DNA from: Deinococcus depolymerans
Lineage (GTDB): Bacteria > Deinococcota > Deinococci > Deinococcales > Deinococcaceae
Assembly: GCF_039522025.1 (NCBI RefSeq)
Contig: NZ_BAAADB010000014.1
Span: 82,898-146,897 of the forward strand
Direction of reading: 5' to 3'
Length of the DNA stretch: 64,000 bases
Under the pieces are notes generated by a model. That model was not told the origin of the DNA. It ran no database searches and was given only the letters and a program-made list of their open reading frames with translations. The stretch's first letter is position 1. Every line of letters begins with the position of its first letter. Made by a program: the position numbers and the translations under genes. Below, piece after piece: positions 1 through 13,158 of the stretch.

Positions 1-749
1 AGCGTGGTGCCCAGGGTGCTGCTGCCCACGCTGAACGGCAGGTCGGCCTGCACGGTGTAGCCGTCCACGGTGTCCCGCCCGACCTCCAGGCGTGGTTGCC
101 GCTCGCGGTCGTTCAGGGGCAGCACCAGCACCGGCAGGAACAGCACCGGCACGTCGGCCAGCAGCAGCTGCGCCCGGTACGCGACCAGCCGGTCGCCGGG
201 GTACACGATCAGCCGCTCGGCGCGGAACGCGAAATCGTTCGGGGTGCGGCCGCAGCGGGCGCAGGTCGTGAAGTACCCGCCCGAGGCGCGCAGCTGCCCC
301 GGAATGCGCTCGACCTCCTGTCCGCGGATTTCCAGCTGACTGTCGCTGATCAGCACGTCCTCGCCCGTCACCTGCTCCTGCCCGAGTTCCACGACCAGGT
401 TCTCGCCGCGCAGGTCCTGCCGGTCCCTGGCGCTGCGGTAACTGGCGGCCCCGACCAGCGTCAGGACGCGGCGCGTGCGGTTGAACTCCACCCGCTGCGC
501 GCGCACCACGTCCTCGTCCACGCGCAGTTCCACGTTGCCGCCCGTGATGATCACGAGTTCCTGGCCGTCCACCTGGCGCAGTTCCAGCGTGTCGGCCGAG
601 ATGATCCGCACCGTGCGCGCCCCGGCGGTGTCCAGCAGCCCCAGGCCCAGCAGGCCCAGGCCCAGCAGCGCCGCCCGCAGGCCGCGCCGGCCCCCCCCGG
701 GCCGCTGCGCGTCCCGCCGTCCGTCGCGCGGCCGGGCGCGGCGCTTCAT
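1..749 (-). CDS. OstA/LptD-like envelope protein, C-terminal part outside the window
   Basis: The 5' part of a minus-strand gene that runs off the left edge; about 249 codons are visible. The start ATG (747-749) overlaps the TGA of the SpoIID-like gene upstream (ATGA), so the two are translationally coupled. The protein begins with a basic stretch, a hydrophobic Leu/Gly segment (signal peptide or anchor) ending near DTAGART, and then an OstA-type beta repeat (SADTLELRQVDG, later ELGQEQVTGEDVLIS). A Cys pair (TTCARCG) follows. In the family, OstA/LptD proteins take part in outer-membrane glycolipid export. Deinococcus has a diderm envelope without classical LPS, so the cargo is unknown. The OstA-like fold is reasonably clear, the exact role is not. 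Confidence 0.7.
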   Translation of the reverse strand, partial: MKRRARPRDGRRDAQRPGGGRRGLRAALLGLGLLGLGLLDTAGARTVRIISADTLELRQVDGQELVIITGGNVELRVDEDVVRAQRVEFNRTRRVLTLVGAASYRSARDRQDLRGENLVVELGQEQVTGEDVLISDSQLEIRGQEVERIPGQLRASGGYFTTCARCGRTPNDFAFRAERLIVYPGDRLVAYRAQLLLADVPVLFLPVLVLPLNDRERQPRLEVGRDTVDGYTVQADLPFSVGSSTLGTT

Positions 750-2017
750 TCGCTGCCCGTTCCGGCGCGGGCCAGCAGCGGAGCGAGGGACGCCGGTTGC
801 GGCAGCGCCGGGCCCAGCGCCAGCGCCGGCGCCGGGTCCGGGATGCCCGGCCGGGTGGGCGCAGCCTGCGCGCTCAGCGTACCCAGCACCGTTCCCGGGT
901 AGTAGAAGCCCAGCACGTGCAGGTGGTCGTACCCGGCGCGCGCCAGTCCCAGCGCCCCGTACTGCGACAGGCCCACGCCGTGCCCCGCCCCGCTGCCCGA
1001 GATGACCAGGGGATTCAGGCCGGCCAGCGTCACGCGGGTGCCGGACGCACCCAGCGAGCGGATGAAACCCCCGGCGTTCGCGCCGCTGAGTTTCAGGGCG
1101 CCCGCCGCGCCCACCAGCAGGATCTCGGCCGGACGGCCCGACTCGCTCAGGCGCGTGACGGTCACGCTGGTCAGCGGCCCGGTCTTCCCGCCGTACTGCG
1201 CGGCGACCGCCTGCACCTTCGCCAGCGGCACCGTCACCTGCCAGCGCGCGCGTGGACTGCCGGCCGAGAAGGGATCCGGGCGGGCCGTCAGGTACGGCAC
1301 GTCGCGGCCCCACACCTCGGCGCTGGACGCCGTGAACCCACCGGAGTCGCTGCTGAAGTACGTGCTGGCCGCCCTGGACCCGAAGGCGACCACCTGGGTG
1401 CGCGTGGCGGTCACGGCCGCGTCGGTCGCGGGCTTCTCGGCCGACAGCCCCGGGTACACCTGGCAGCTCTCGGTGGCGCAGGTGTCGTACGGCGCGGCCG
1501 GGTTGATGCGGGCCGACACGTACGTCCGCGCGATCACCGCCTGCGCCTGCAGGGCCGCCGCCGGCCAGGACGCCGGCATCTCGGCCGGGACCACGGCCCG
1601 CAGGTAGTCCTCGATGTCCACGACGTTCACGCCCTGCACGCCGCCCTGCTCGGCGCGCAGCTGCACGCCGCCGCGGTAGGTGCGGCCCGCGATCTCCACC
1701 GTGCGGTCCGCGCCGGGCGGCAGGTACAGCGTGGCGCTCCCGGTCGGCTGGCCGTTCAGGGTCAGCTGCGCCGCCCCGCCCGTTCCGGTCACGCCCACCG
1801 TCCATGCCGACGTGGGCAGCGCCGGGGCCGGCAGCGCGCCCGTCCCGCCGGTCAGTGCGCCGGTCACGCCGGTCGCCGGGGCCGGCGCGGACGGCACCCG
1901 CACGCTCAGCTGCGGTCCGGACGCCACGAGCACCCGGACATTCAGGGCGGACGCGCTGCCCGGTCCCAGCAGCAGCGCGGCAAGCAGGAGAGCGCCGGAA
2001 CGCAGGCATGAACGCAT
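746..2017 (-). CDS. SpoIID/LytB-domain protein (secreted, peptidoglycan-active type)
   Basis: 423 aa. Residues 1-23 form a signal peptide (hydrophobic core LLLAALLLG, cleavage near ASA). After a Pro/Ala/Gly-rich segment comes the SpoIID domain: VVPAEMPASWPAAALQAQA carries the expected catalytic Glu (about residue 146), and GHGVGLSQYGA marks the C-terminal half. SpoIID is a lytic transglycosylase acting on denuded glycan in sporulating Firmicutes. Here, in a non-sporulating organism, a wall-remodelling role is inferred. I chose ATG 2015-2017 because the signal peptide begins there; longer in-frame extensions have no typical coding content. A TATACT box at 2028-2033 lies 10 nt upstream. The stop overlaps the OstA-like start. 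Confidence 0.85.
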   Translation of the reverse strand: MRSCLRSGALLLAALLLGPGSASALNVRVLVASGPQLSVRVPSAPAPATGVTGALTGGTGALPAPALPTSAWTVGVTGTGGAAQLTLNGQPTGSATLYLPPGADRTVEIAGRTYRGGVQLRAEQGGVQGVNVVDIEDYLRAVVPAEMPASWPAAALQAQAVIARTYVSARINPAAPYDTCATESCQVYPGLSAEKPATDAAVTATRTQVVAFGSRAASTYFSSDSGGFTASSAEVWGRDVPYLTARPDPFSAGSPRARWQVTVPLAKVQAVAAQYGGKTGPLTSVTVTRLSESGRPAEILLVGAAGALKLSGANAGGFIRSLGASGTRVTLAGLNPLVISGSGAGHGVGLSQYGALGLARAGYDHLHVLGFYYPGTVLGTLSAQAAPTRPGIPDPAPALALGPALPQPASLAPLLARAGTGSE

Positions 2018-2147
2018 GATCAGCAGCAGTATACCCAGCGCGTTCCCCCGGCGACTGACAGGACCGTGAGAAACGCCGCCCCGGGGCCGGCCCTGCTGGC
2101 GTTCGCTGTAACGTTTCCCCATCCGCGGCGATCCGCGCCGCGCGATC

Positions 2148-3314
<1,167 letters not shown>

Positions 3315-3392
3315 GGCGGGCTGCGCGGGGAAGCACAGGGAAGGCCCGCGTGTTGTCTACCCCTTCCCCACCTGCCCGCCGCCCCTGGCACC

Positions 3393-3398
3393 TAAGCT
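3393..3398 (+). promoter_or_regulatory. -10 box (TAAGCT) for a leaderless transcript in the ilvA leader
   Basis: TAAGCT lies 7 nt before an ATG (3406). This is the same TANNNT-N5-7-start spacing found before many other genes in the window. I see no convincing -35 element. Confidence 0.45.
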
Positions 3399-3405
3399 GT
3401 CGGCC

Positions 3406-3450
3406 ATGAGAGCGGCGCGAATTACGGGCTGGTCAGGGGTGAACGCCTGA
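3406..3450 (+). CDS. Candidate leader peptide of ilvA (14 aa)
   Basis: A 14-codon frame, MRAARITGWSGVNA, starts at the first ATG after the TAAGCT box and stops 22 nt before a perfect terminator hairpin. It contains single Ile (ATT, an uncommon Ile codon in this G+C-rich sequence), Thr, Trp and Val codons. Ile and Thr are the product and substrate ends of the pathway served by ilvA. Position and order (promoter, short peptide, terminator, biosynthetic gene) match transcription attenuation. The peptide lacks the runs of Ile/Val/Leu codons of classical ilv leaders, so this is an inference. Confidence 0.4.
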   Translation: MRAARITGWSGVNA

Positions 3451-3472
3451 CGGCCCGCGCGCTGCCAATCGT

Positions 3473-3500
3473 CCCCCACCCGCTGCCGGTGGGGGTTTTT
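3473..3500 (+). terminator. ilvA: Intrinsic terminator in the ilvA leader (possible attenuator)
   Basis: A perfect 8-bp stem (CCCCCACC 3473-3480, GGTGGGGG 3488-3495) with a 7-nt loop is followed directly by five T. It lies on the ilvA strand 26 nt before the start codon, inside the untranslated leader. It could also simply end transcription from the oxidoreductase gene 159 nt upstream. Confidence 0.8.
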
Positions 3501-3526
3501 CGTTCGAGTCGAGGAAGGGGTGATGC

Positions 3527-5080
<1,554 letters not shown>

Positions 5081-5207
5081 GCGTGGTGCCGGGGTTGGCC
5101 TTGCGGGCGGCGCGGGGCGGCCCTGATGAACGGCCGCTTCACGGGGACTCAAGTGGGTCTGAAGTGAATTCCCACGCCGCGCCGGGGGTGGTGTGGGACG
5201 GTGGGGC

Positions 5208-5537
5208 ATGAATGATCGGCTGATCCGGGAGTGCATCGAGGCCTGTCTGGCGTGCGTGACGGCGTGCGAGGAGTGCGCCTCGGCGTGCCTGTCGGAGCCG
5301 GAGATCGACATGATGCGCGGCTGTATCCGGCTGGACCGGGACTGCGCGGACGTGTGCGCCGTCACGGCGCGGCTGCTGATGCGGGGCAGCGACCTGCACG
5401 CGCAGGTGTGTGCGCTGTGCGCCGGGGCCTGCGCGGCCTGCGCCGCCGAGTGCGGGCAGCACCGTCATGATCACTGCCAGCGCTGCGCCGAGGCCTGCCG
5501 CCGCTGCGAGGCGGCCTGCCGGAAACTGGCGGCCTGA
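5208..5537 (+). CDS. Cys-rich four-helix-bundle protein (DUF326/copper-storage type)
   Basis: 109 aa with 19 Cys, spaced mainly as CxxC and CxxxC along predicted helices (for example ECIEACLACVTACEEC, and CQRCAEACRRCEAAC at the C-terminus), plus a His cluster GQHRHDHC. This is the pattern of the DUF326/Csp family, in which Cys residues line a four-helix bundle and hold Cu(I). Copper binding is therefore likely but unproven here. There is no signal peptide, so it should be cytosolic. ATG 5208 was chosen over an upstream GTG because homologous helix 1 begins at NDRLIREC. It stands alone between ilvA and cinA. Confidence 0.8.
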   Translation: MNDRLIRECIEACLACVTACEECASACLSEPEIDMMRGCIRLDRDCADVCAVTARLLMRGSDLHAQVCALCAGACAACAAECGQHRHDHCQRCAEACRRCEAACRKLAA

Positions 5538-5623
5538 ACGCCGTATCCGTGAGGGAAAGTGAGTGGTCCGGGGGGTCCGGGTCCGGGGGGTAGACTGGAT
5601 GGATGACGCCTCCCTGCCCTGTG

Positions 5624-5671
5624 CGTACGTCCCGTGATTCACTGGACGTACGTTTCGCTTTGGCCTATACT
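5624..5671 (+). promoter_or_regulatory. Promoter and palindromic candidate operator of the cinA-thpR-recA operon
   Basis: A perfect 9-bp inverted repeat (CGTACGTCC at 5624-5632, GGACGTACG at 5644-5652; 11-nt spacer) overlaps a candidate -35 (TGGACG, 5643-5648). A 17-nt spacer then leads to -10 TATACT (5666-5671), 14 nt before the cinA ATG. A repressor bound to the palindrome would block the promoter. I could not recognise the 17-bp radiation/desiccation response motif (RDRM) of DdrO by eye, so the binding protein is unknown. Confidence 0.6.
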
Positions 5672-5675
5672 ACAC

Positions 5676-6998
<1,323 letters not shown>

Positions 6999-7002
<4 letters not shown>

Positions 7003-7934
7003 AGATCAAGAAGACCACCCGCCCACCCCGACCCGTCCCCACCCCGGCCAGCGAACCCGGTGCGCTGCGGCGCGCCGTCAGCGAGGCGCAGGCCGCCGCG
7101 CCGCGCCATGACCGCCCGGCCGGCAAGGCCGCCCCCGCCGAGGCCGCGGCCGGCAGGGGTGCAGGCAGCCGGGGTCCGTCCGGCGGGCGCCCGGGCGCGA
7201 AAGCGGCCCGGCCTGCCGGTCGCCCGGAGCCCCGCCCCGCGAAGGCGGCGGGCAGCCGCGACGGCAGCCGCCCCAGCCGTGACGACGGGCATCAGCCGGC
7301 CGGCACGCAGCGCCTGTTCTTCGCGCTGAAGGTTCCCGCCAACCTCGTCGGGCCGCTGCGGGAAGCGCAGCGCAAACTGCGCGGCAACTGGCGCCGCGTG
7401 GACCCCGACCAGCTGCACGTGACCCTGGCGTACCTGCCGGCCGTGCCGGCCGACCGCGTGGACGACCTCAAACGCCTGGGCGTCACGCTCATGCAGGACC
7501 TCGCCCCCATGCAGGTCAGTCTGCGCGGCACCGGCTACTACCCGAACGAGGGCAGCCCCCGCGTGTGGTTCGTGAAGGTGGAGGCCGAGGGCCTGCCGGA
7601 ACTGGCGCAGGCGCTGCGGGACGGCATTCACGCGCTGGGCCTGGAGACCGACGATCAGCCGTTCAAGGGGCACATCACCCTGGCGCGCAAGAAGGGCCCG
7701 GCGCCGCGCGTGCCGCCCCTGACCTTCACGCACGGATGGCAGGCCGGCGGCGCGGTCCTGTACCGCAGCATCCTGCGTAAGACCGGCCCCATCCACGAGA
7801 CCGCCAGCAGCTTCCGCTTCCGCGCGCCGCTTCCCACCGGGGCCGACGCCACGCTTCCAGACACCGACCTCAGCACCGAGGTTCACCGCAGCGACACCCC
7901 ACCGGCCACCCCGGCCGTCACCGACCCGCAGTAA
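6999..7934 (+). CDS. thpR: RNA 2',3'-cyclic phosphodiesterase (2H phosphoesterase) with long disordered N-terminus
   Basis: 311 aa. The catalytic part begins near residue 104 ([15 protein letters not shown]). It has both 2H motifs, LHVTLAYLP and GHITLARKK, whose His and Thr residues form the active site; the enzyme opens 2',3'-cyclic phosphates at RNA ends. The first ~100 residues are low-complexity Pro/Ala/Arg/Gly and positively charged, and the family is normally 180-200 aa, so this extension is unusual. The start overlaps the cinA stop, and recA begins 53 nt downstream. The gene is known as ligT in older Deinococcus literature. Confidence 0.9.
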
Positions 7935-7987
7935 GCGCCACGACCCCCGGCCGGCCCCAGGAGGGCCAGAGCGGGCAAGGAGACTCC

Positions 7988-9052
<1,065 letters not shown>

Positions 9053-9262
9053 AGGTGAGGGTCGAAAGGTGAGGGGGGGAGGGGCCGGTGAGCCTCTCCC
9101 CCGTTTCATGGCCCCCTGTTCGTGCCGGGTGCCGGCCACCTGGCTTACCCGGCCGTCCCTCTTTCGGCGGACGCCGCGTGCGTGCCGCCCGGCGCAGACT
9201 GGGGACAGGCTTCGGGGTGGGGTTTCCGCGTGGGAGACATCGACAACCCACACCCAAGGTCA

Positions 9263-9294
9263 GAGCCCCCCACCCGGGTGAAGGTGGGGGGCTC
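9263..9294. terminator. Bidirectional terminator between recA and bioY
   Basis: A perfect 12-bp stem (GAGCCCCCCACC 9263-9274, GGTGGGGGGCTC 9283-9294) with an 8-nt loop lies between the convergent recA and bioY genes. A weaker G/C hairpin followed by GTTT lies at about 9072-9106, just after recA. The rest of the 262-nt gap holds nothing I recognise. Confidence 0.7.
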
Positions 9295-9314
9295 GTTGCA
9301 CGCCGTCCTGCGGG

Positions 9315-9899
9315 TTAACGGCGGCTGAGGTTCCAGACGGTGGGCAGCAGCAGCGCGGCCAGCAGCAGCTTGATGGTGTCGCCGATCAGGAAGGGGGTCA
9401 GTCCGGCGGTCAGCAGCGCGCCGCCCCGCAGACCGGTCAGGGCGCCGAGAACCGGGAGGCCCACGGCGTAGATGACGACGCTGCCGGCCAGCATGGCGAG
9501 GCAGGTGCCCAGGAACCGCCGGTCCAGGCCGTAGCGTTCCACCAGGAAGCCGACCAGCGCGGCGGCCAGCGGGTAGCTGAAGAGGTAGCCGACGCTGGCG
9601 CGCAGGCCAGTGCCTGCGGCGTTCATCAGGCCGGCCGATCCGCCCGCGTACACGGGCAGGCCCGCCGCGCCCGCCGCGACGTACACGGCCAGGGCGGCCA
9701 GGGCGCGCTTCCAGCCGAGGGCCGCGCCGACCAGCAGCACGCCCAGCGTCTGCAGGGTCAGCGGGACGGGTTTCAGCGGCACTTCCGCCTGGGCGAGCAG
9801 CGCGACGAACACGGCGCCGCCCGTGACGAGCAGCACGTCGCGCACGAGGCTGGGGGTGGGGGCAAGCTGGCGGGCCAGGGTGGGGTGGGTCATGGTCAT
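9315..9899 (-). CDS. bioY: Biotin transporter BioY (ECF S-component)
   Basis: 194 aa, with about six hydrophobic segments. The BioY signatures are PVPLTLQTLGVLLVGA near residue 45, then YVAAGAAGLPVYAGGSAG and GYLFSYPLAA. It binds biotin in the membrane and works with an ECF energising module encoded elsewhere. ATG 9899 follows a good ribosome site (AAGGAG, 7 nt). It is downstream of birA on the same strand, 68 nt apart, so transporter and regulator form one biotin-controlled operon under the operator at 10957-10990. Confidence 0.93.
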   Translation of the reverse strand: MTMTHPTLARQLAPTPSLVRDVLLVTGGAVFVALLAQAEVPLKPVPLTLQTLGVLLVGAALGWKRALAALAVYVAAGAAGLPVYAGGSAGLMNAAGTGLRASVGYLFSYPLAAALVGFLVERYGLDRRFLGTCLAMLAGSVVIYAVGLPVLGALTGLRGGALLTAGLTPFLIGDTIKLLLAALLLPTVWNLSRR

Positions 9900-9967
9900 G
9901 GTGGTCTCTCCTTGCGGTGGGGGTGGGTGATCAGCGGTCCGGCCGGGTGGCCGCTCAGGGTGACTGC

Positions 9968-10957
9968 TCAGGGGGCCGGGCCGCTGCCCCCTTCCGGCAC
10001 GTCGGCCGCCGGAGGGGGAGCCTCCGGGCCGAGGCTGCCGATCAGCTGCACGTCCCCGGCGCTGACGGTGCGCGGCCCCTGCGCCGTGTGGACGATCAGG
10101 CTGCCCTGGGCGTCCAGGTCGGCGGCGACGCCCTCGAGCGGGCCGGCGTGCGTGTGGATCAGGACGGGCCGGCCCAGGGTGACGTTCGCGGCGCGCCACG
10201 CGTTCAGGATGTCGGGGGCGGGCGCGGCCAGCCAGCGCTCCAGTTCGCCGAGCAGGGTGCCGAGCAGGGCGGCGCGGGTGGGGTGCGGCGTACCCGGCGC
10301 GCGCAGGGCCGCGAGGTGAGCGGCGTCCTGCGGGGCGGCCGTGACGTTGATGCCGATGCCCAGCACGACGCGGCGGGCCTCCTCGCCGCGCAGGTCGGCT
10401 TCCAGCAGGATGCCGGCAAGTTTACGGCCGTTCGGGGCGAGCAGGTCGTTCGGCCATTTCAGGCCGCCCACCCCGGCGGCGCGCTGCACGGCAACTCCGG
10501 CGGCCAGCGGCATCAGCGGCAGGTCCGCGAGGGTCAGGGGGCCGCCGCGTGGACTGCGGGTCAGCAGGACGCTGAAGACCAGGGTGCCGTGGGTGGTGTC
10601 CCAGCTGCGGCCGCGCCGGCCGCGCCCGGCGGTCTGGCGTTCGGCGACCATGACCGCGCCGTGCGGGGCGGGCTGCTGTGGGTGGTCGGCCCAGGCGCGC
10701 AGTTCGTCCTGGGTGCTGGTCACGGTGCCGTGGTAGCGCATGGCCTGTCCCAGGGTGCCGCCGCGCACCGTGAGTTGCGGGGCGGGCGTCCCGGCCGGCA
10801 GGGCGTAGCCGCTGCGGGTGACCTGCACGGGCACGCCGCTGTCGATCAGGCGGCGGGCGAGGGTGTTCACGGTGACGCGGTTCACGCCGAGCGACTGCCC
10901 GAGGGCGTCCCCCGTACGGGGGTGGTCGGTCAGGAGGGGCAGCAGGCGCTCGGGCAT
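9968..10957 (-). CDS. birA: Bifunctional biotin-protein ligase / biotin operon repressor
   Basis: 329 aa. The N-terminal winged helix (residues ~1-60, GQSLGVNRVTVNTLARRLIDSG) marks it as the DNA-binding class of BirA. The ligase domain has GRGRRGRSW (biotinyl-AMP loop), KWPNDLL and the Lys of KLAGILLEA. The C-terminal SH3-like domain ends the protein, with an extra acidic/Pro tail. It biotinylates carrier protein and represses biotin genes when loaded with biotinyl-AMP. It is divergent from the Fur-family gene, and the palindrome over its promoter implies autoregulation. Confidence 0.93.
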   Translation of the reverse strand: MPERLLPLLTDHPRTGDALGQSLGVNRVTVNTLARRLIDSGVPVQVTRSGYALPAGTPAPQLTVRGGTLGQAMRYHGTVTSTQDELRAWADHPQQPAPHGAVMVAERQTAGRGRRGRSWDTTHGTLVFSVLLTRSPRGGPLTLADLPLMPLAAGVAVQRAAGVGGLKWPNDLLAPNGRKLAGILLEADLRGEEARRVVLGIGINVTAAPQDAAHLAALRAPGTPHPTRAALLGTLLGELERWLAAPAPDILNAWRAANVTLGRPVLIHTHAGPLEGVAADLDAQGSLIVHTAQGPRTVSAGDVQLIGSLGPEAPPPAADVPEGGSGPAP

Positions 10958-10990
10958 TCGTTCAGTGTTCTACGCGCTTTGCTGAACGAA
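10957..10990. promoter_or_regulatory. BirA-type operator over the birA promoter
   Basis: A perfect 9-bp inverted repeat, TTCGTTCAG (10957-10965) and CTGAACGAA (10982-10990), is separated by 16 nt. The spacer holds the likely birA -10 (TAGAAC on the minus strand, 10967-10972). Two 9-bp arms with 14-16 nt between them are the known BirA operator architecture; the arm sequence differs from the E. coli TTGTAAACC arm. Confidence 0.7.
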
Positions 10991-11099
10991 GGCAATGAAC
11001 CGGGTTCAGAGAAGGCGGCCGTGGCTTCCCGGACGCGCGGCCGCAGGCTTTGTTCCCCGCGTCATGGGCGCGTCAGGGTGCATTTGCTAGACTGCCCGC

Positions 11100-11495
11100 A
11101 TGACGATGGTGCGGCAGACCAAGCAGCGCGCGGCGGTGATCGAGGTCCTGCGGACCGCGCGGTCCCACCCGGACGCCGCGTGGATTCACGCGCAGGTGCG
11201 CGGGCAGCTGCCCAGCGTGAGCCTGGGCACCGTGTACCGCACGCTGGACGCCCTGGTCCGCGACGGCGTGGTCGTCACGCTCGAACGCGCCGGGCAGGCC
11301 ACCCGCTACGACTACAAGCACGAGGGTGACGCCCATCACCACGCGGTGTGCCGGGCCTGCGGCGCGATCTTCGACGTGGACGCCGCCGTGGTCCCCAGCC
11401 TGCCCGCCTCGGCCCTCCCCGCCGGCTTCCAGGTGACGGACGTCCGCCTGGAATTCCTGGGCGTGTGCCCCACCTGCCAGCCGGACTCCGCCTGA
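11100..11495 (+). CDS. Fur-family metal-responsive repressor
   Basis: 131 aa. A winged helix (residues ~10-80, VSLGTVYRTLDALVRDGVV) is followed by the HHH-containing metal site HHHAVCRACGAIFDVD and a second CxxC (CPTC) near the C-terminus, which together form the structural zinc site. The family includes Fur, PerR, Zur and Mur; the sequence does not tell which metal is sensed. Deinococcus uses a Fur relative for manganese uptake, which is one possibility. TAGACT lies 6 nt before the ATG, so the mRNA is probably leaderless. Confidence 0.88.
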   Translation: MTMVRQTKQRAAVIEVLRTARSHPDAAWIHAQVRGQLPSVSLGTVYRTLDALVRDGVVVTLERAGQATRYDYKHEGDAHHHAVCRACGAIFDVDAAVVPSLPASALPAGFQVTDVRLEFLGVCPTCQPDSA

Positions 11496-11516
11496 TACGA
11501 ACTCCGGGCAGACCGG

Positions 11517-11546
11517 CCCGCCGGGCGCTTCGTCCCGGCCGGCGGG
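11517..11546 (+). terminator. Hairpin after the Fur-family gene
   Basis: An 8-bp stem, CCCGCCGG (11517-11524) and CCGGCGGG (11539-11546), stands between the Fur-family stop and the next promoter. There is no T tract, so termination is possible but uncertain. Confidence 0.4.
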
Positions 11547-11562
11547 CGGTACTCTGCCGGGT

Positions 11563-12306
11563 ATGAAGCCCGTCCCGCCCCCCGCTCCCGAAGTGCAGCC
11601 TGACGTGCGGGAGTTCCCCACCTACCGCCTGCCGACCTTCCTGCCGCCGTTCCTGCTGGGCTGGGGGGCGGGCGTCGCGCTGACCTTCGCGGTGCGGGCC
11701 GTGGGCGGCGCGCTGCTGGGGGGACCCTGCGAGGGCCGCACGCTGCTGGCCCTGCTGATCCCGCTGCTGCTGGGACCCGGCGGGCTGGCCCTGACCGCCG
11801 CGAACTGGCGGCGGCCGCGCCGCGCGGCGCTGGGCCTGGGCCTGGTCGTGGCCTCGCTGCTGCCGGCGCTGTACGTGGGCGCGCAGGACATCGGCCAGTT
11901 ACGCCGCAGCGGGTGCGCCGGCGGGTACGTGGTCGTCTCCCGCCCGGCTGTGGACGGCCGCGCGGGCGGCAGCGTGAGCAGCGTGGCGCTGGAGGCCGGG
12001 TCGGCCGTGACGCTCAGCGCGCGCGTGGGCGGGTACACGCCGCAGACGCATCCGGGCGTGTTCACGGTGCAGGTCCAGAGCAGCGCGCCGGGCGTGACGG
12101 TCACGCCGGGCCGCACCCGGGTCCGCGTGGGCGAGGCCTTCCCGGTGCGGGTCACGGTGTCGGCCGCGACGCCCGCGAACACGTACACCGTCGGCATCGG
12201 GGCGCGCACCGTCCGCGACGGGCAGACGGCCGAGGCGACCGGCACGCTGGAACTGAACGTGCGGCCCGCGCCGCGCCCGACCCGGACCCCCGCCGCGCGC
12301 CCCTGA
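11563..12306 (+). CDS. Membrane protein of unknown function with a C-terminal beta-sandwich
   Basis: 247 aa, not recognised. After a Pro-rich start come three hydrophobic segments (about residues 27-50, 60-82 and 88-108). A predicted extracellular domain of about 120 residues follows ([40 protein letters not shown]), which alternates beta strands like an Ig-type fold, and it ends in a Pro/Arg tail. No catalytic motif is visible. TACTCT lies 7 nt before the ATG (leaderless arrangement). It is a single gene between the Fur-family regulator and MarC. Confidence 0.65.
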   Translation: MKPVPPPAPEVQPDVREFPTYRLPTFLPPFLLGWGAGVALTFAVRAVGGALLGGPCEGRTLLALLIPLLLGPGGLALTAANWRRPRRAALGLGLVVASLLPALYVGAQDIGQLRRSGCAGGYVVVSRPAVDGRAGGSVSSVALEAGSAVTLSARVGGYTPQTHPGVFTVQVQSSAPGVTVTPGRTRVRVGEAFPVRVTVSAATPANTYTVGIGARTVRDGQTAEATGTLELNVRPAPRPTRTPAARP

Positions 12307-12370
12307 TCCCGGCGCGGCGCCGCTCGGCGGGGGGTGGGGCGCGGCGGGCGGCGGATGGTACGCTCGTCCG

Positions 12371-13054
12371 GTGAACGTGACGGAACTTTCCAGCATTGCC
12401 CTTCAGACGTTCCTGACGATGCTGGTCGTGATGGACCCGGTGGGCCTGGCCCCCATCTTCATCGGGCTGGCCGGGAACCGCCCCAGTTTCGAGCGGCGGC
12501 GCGTGGCCCTCAAGGCGTGTCTGGTGGCGGGGGTGATCATCCTGCTGTTCGGGCTGTTCGGCCGGGCGCTGCTGGAGCACCTGGGCATCAGCCTCAGTTC
12601 CTTCCGCATCGCGGGCGGCATCCTGCTGTTCCTGATCGCGCTGGACATGGTGTTCGCGCGGCCCAGCGGCAGCAAGGAAACCGCCGAGGAGGAGCAGGAA
12701 GCGCACGAGCGTGAGGACATCAGCGTGTTCCCGCTGGCGATCCCGCTGATCGCGGGGCCCGGCACGCTGGCGAGCATCATGATCCTGGCGGCGGACGCGC
12801 ACGGCTCGCCACTGCTGCTGACGGCCGTGTTCCTGGTGACGGCCGCCGTGCTGCTGCTGTGTTACCTGGCGCTGCGCCTGTCCGGGCAGATCGCGCGGGT
12901 GATCGGCCTGACCGGCGTGCACGTGGTCACGCGCGTGCTGGGCGTGCTGCTGGGCGCGCTGGCCGTGCAGTACGTCGCGGACGGCACCCTGGAACTGATC
13001 CGCGGGGGCCTGAAGACCGGGTGGCTGCCCGGCACGCTGCCCTGGCTGACCTGA
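12371..13054 (+). CDS. MarC-family integral membrane protein
   Basis: 227 aa with six hydrophobic segments. The family signatures are [19 protein letters not shown] near the N-terminus, [19 protein letters not shown], and [20 protein letters not shown] in the middle. MarC proteins were named for multiple antibiotic resistance, but that role has been disputed and their function is unknown. The start is GTG 12371, with TACGCT 6 nt upstream, so the transcript is probably leaderless. No operon partner is evident. Confidence 0.88.
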   Translation: MNVTELSSIALQTFLTMLVVMDPVGLAPIFIGLAGNRPSFERRRVALKACLVAGVIILLFGLFGRALLEHLGISLSSFRIAGGILLFLIALDMVFARPSGSKETAEEEQEAHEREDISVFPLAIPLIAGPGTLASIMILAADAHGSPLLLTAVFLVTAAVLLLCYLALRLSGQIARVIGLTGVHVVTRVLGVLLGALAVQYVADGTLELIRGGLKTGWLPGTLPWLT

Positions 13055-13158
13055 GCGGCCCGCGCCTCCCGCTAGGCCATTCGCCGCAGGGTGTGAGACG
13101 GATCACTAAGCGTCCCAGCGCAACATTCACCTGACGGCCGCACCTTAGAATGCCGTGC

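Noticed and set aside
3315..3526. T-box leader before ilvA
   Set aside because: No T-box sequence or specifier-loop arrangement is visible; the leader is too short and has only one simple terminator hairpin.
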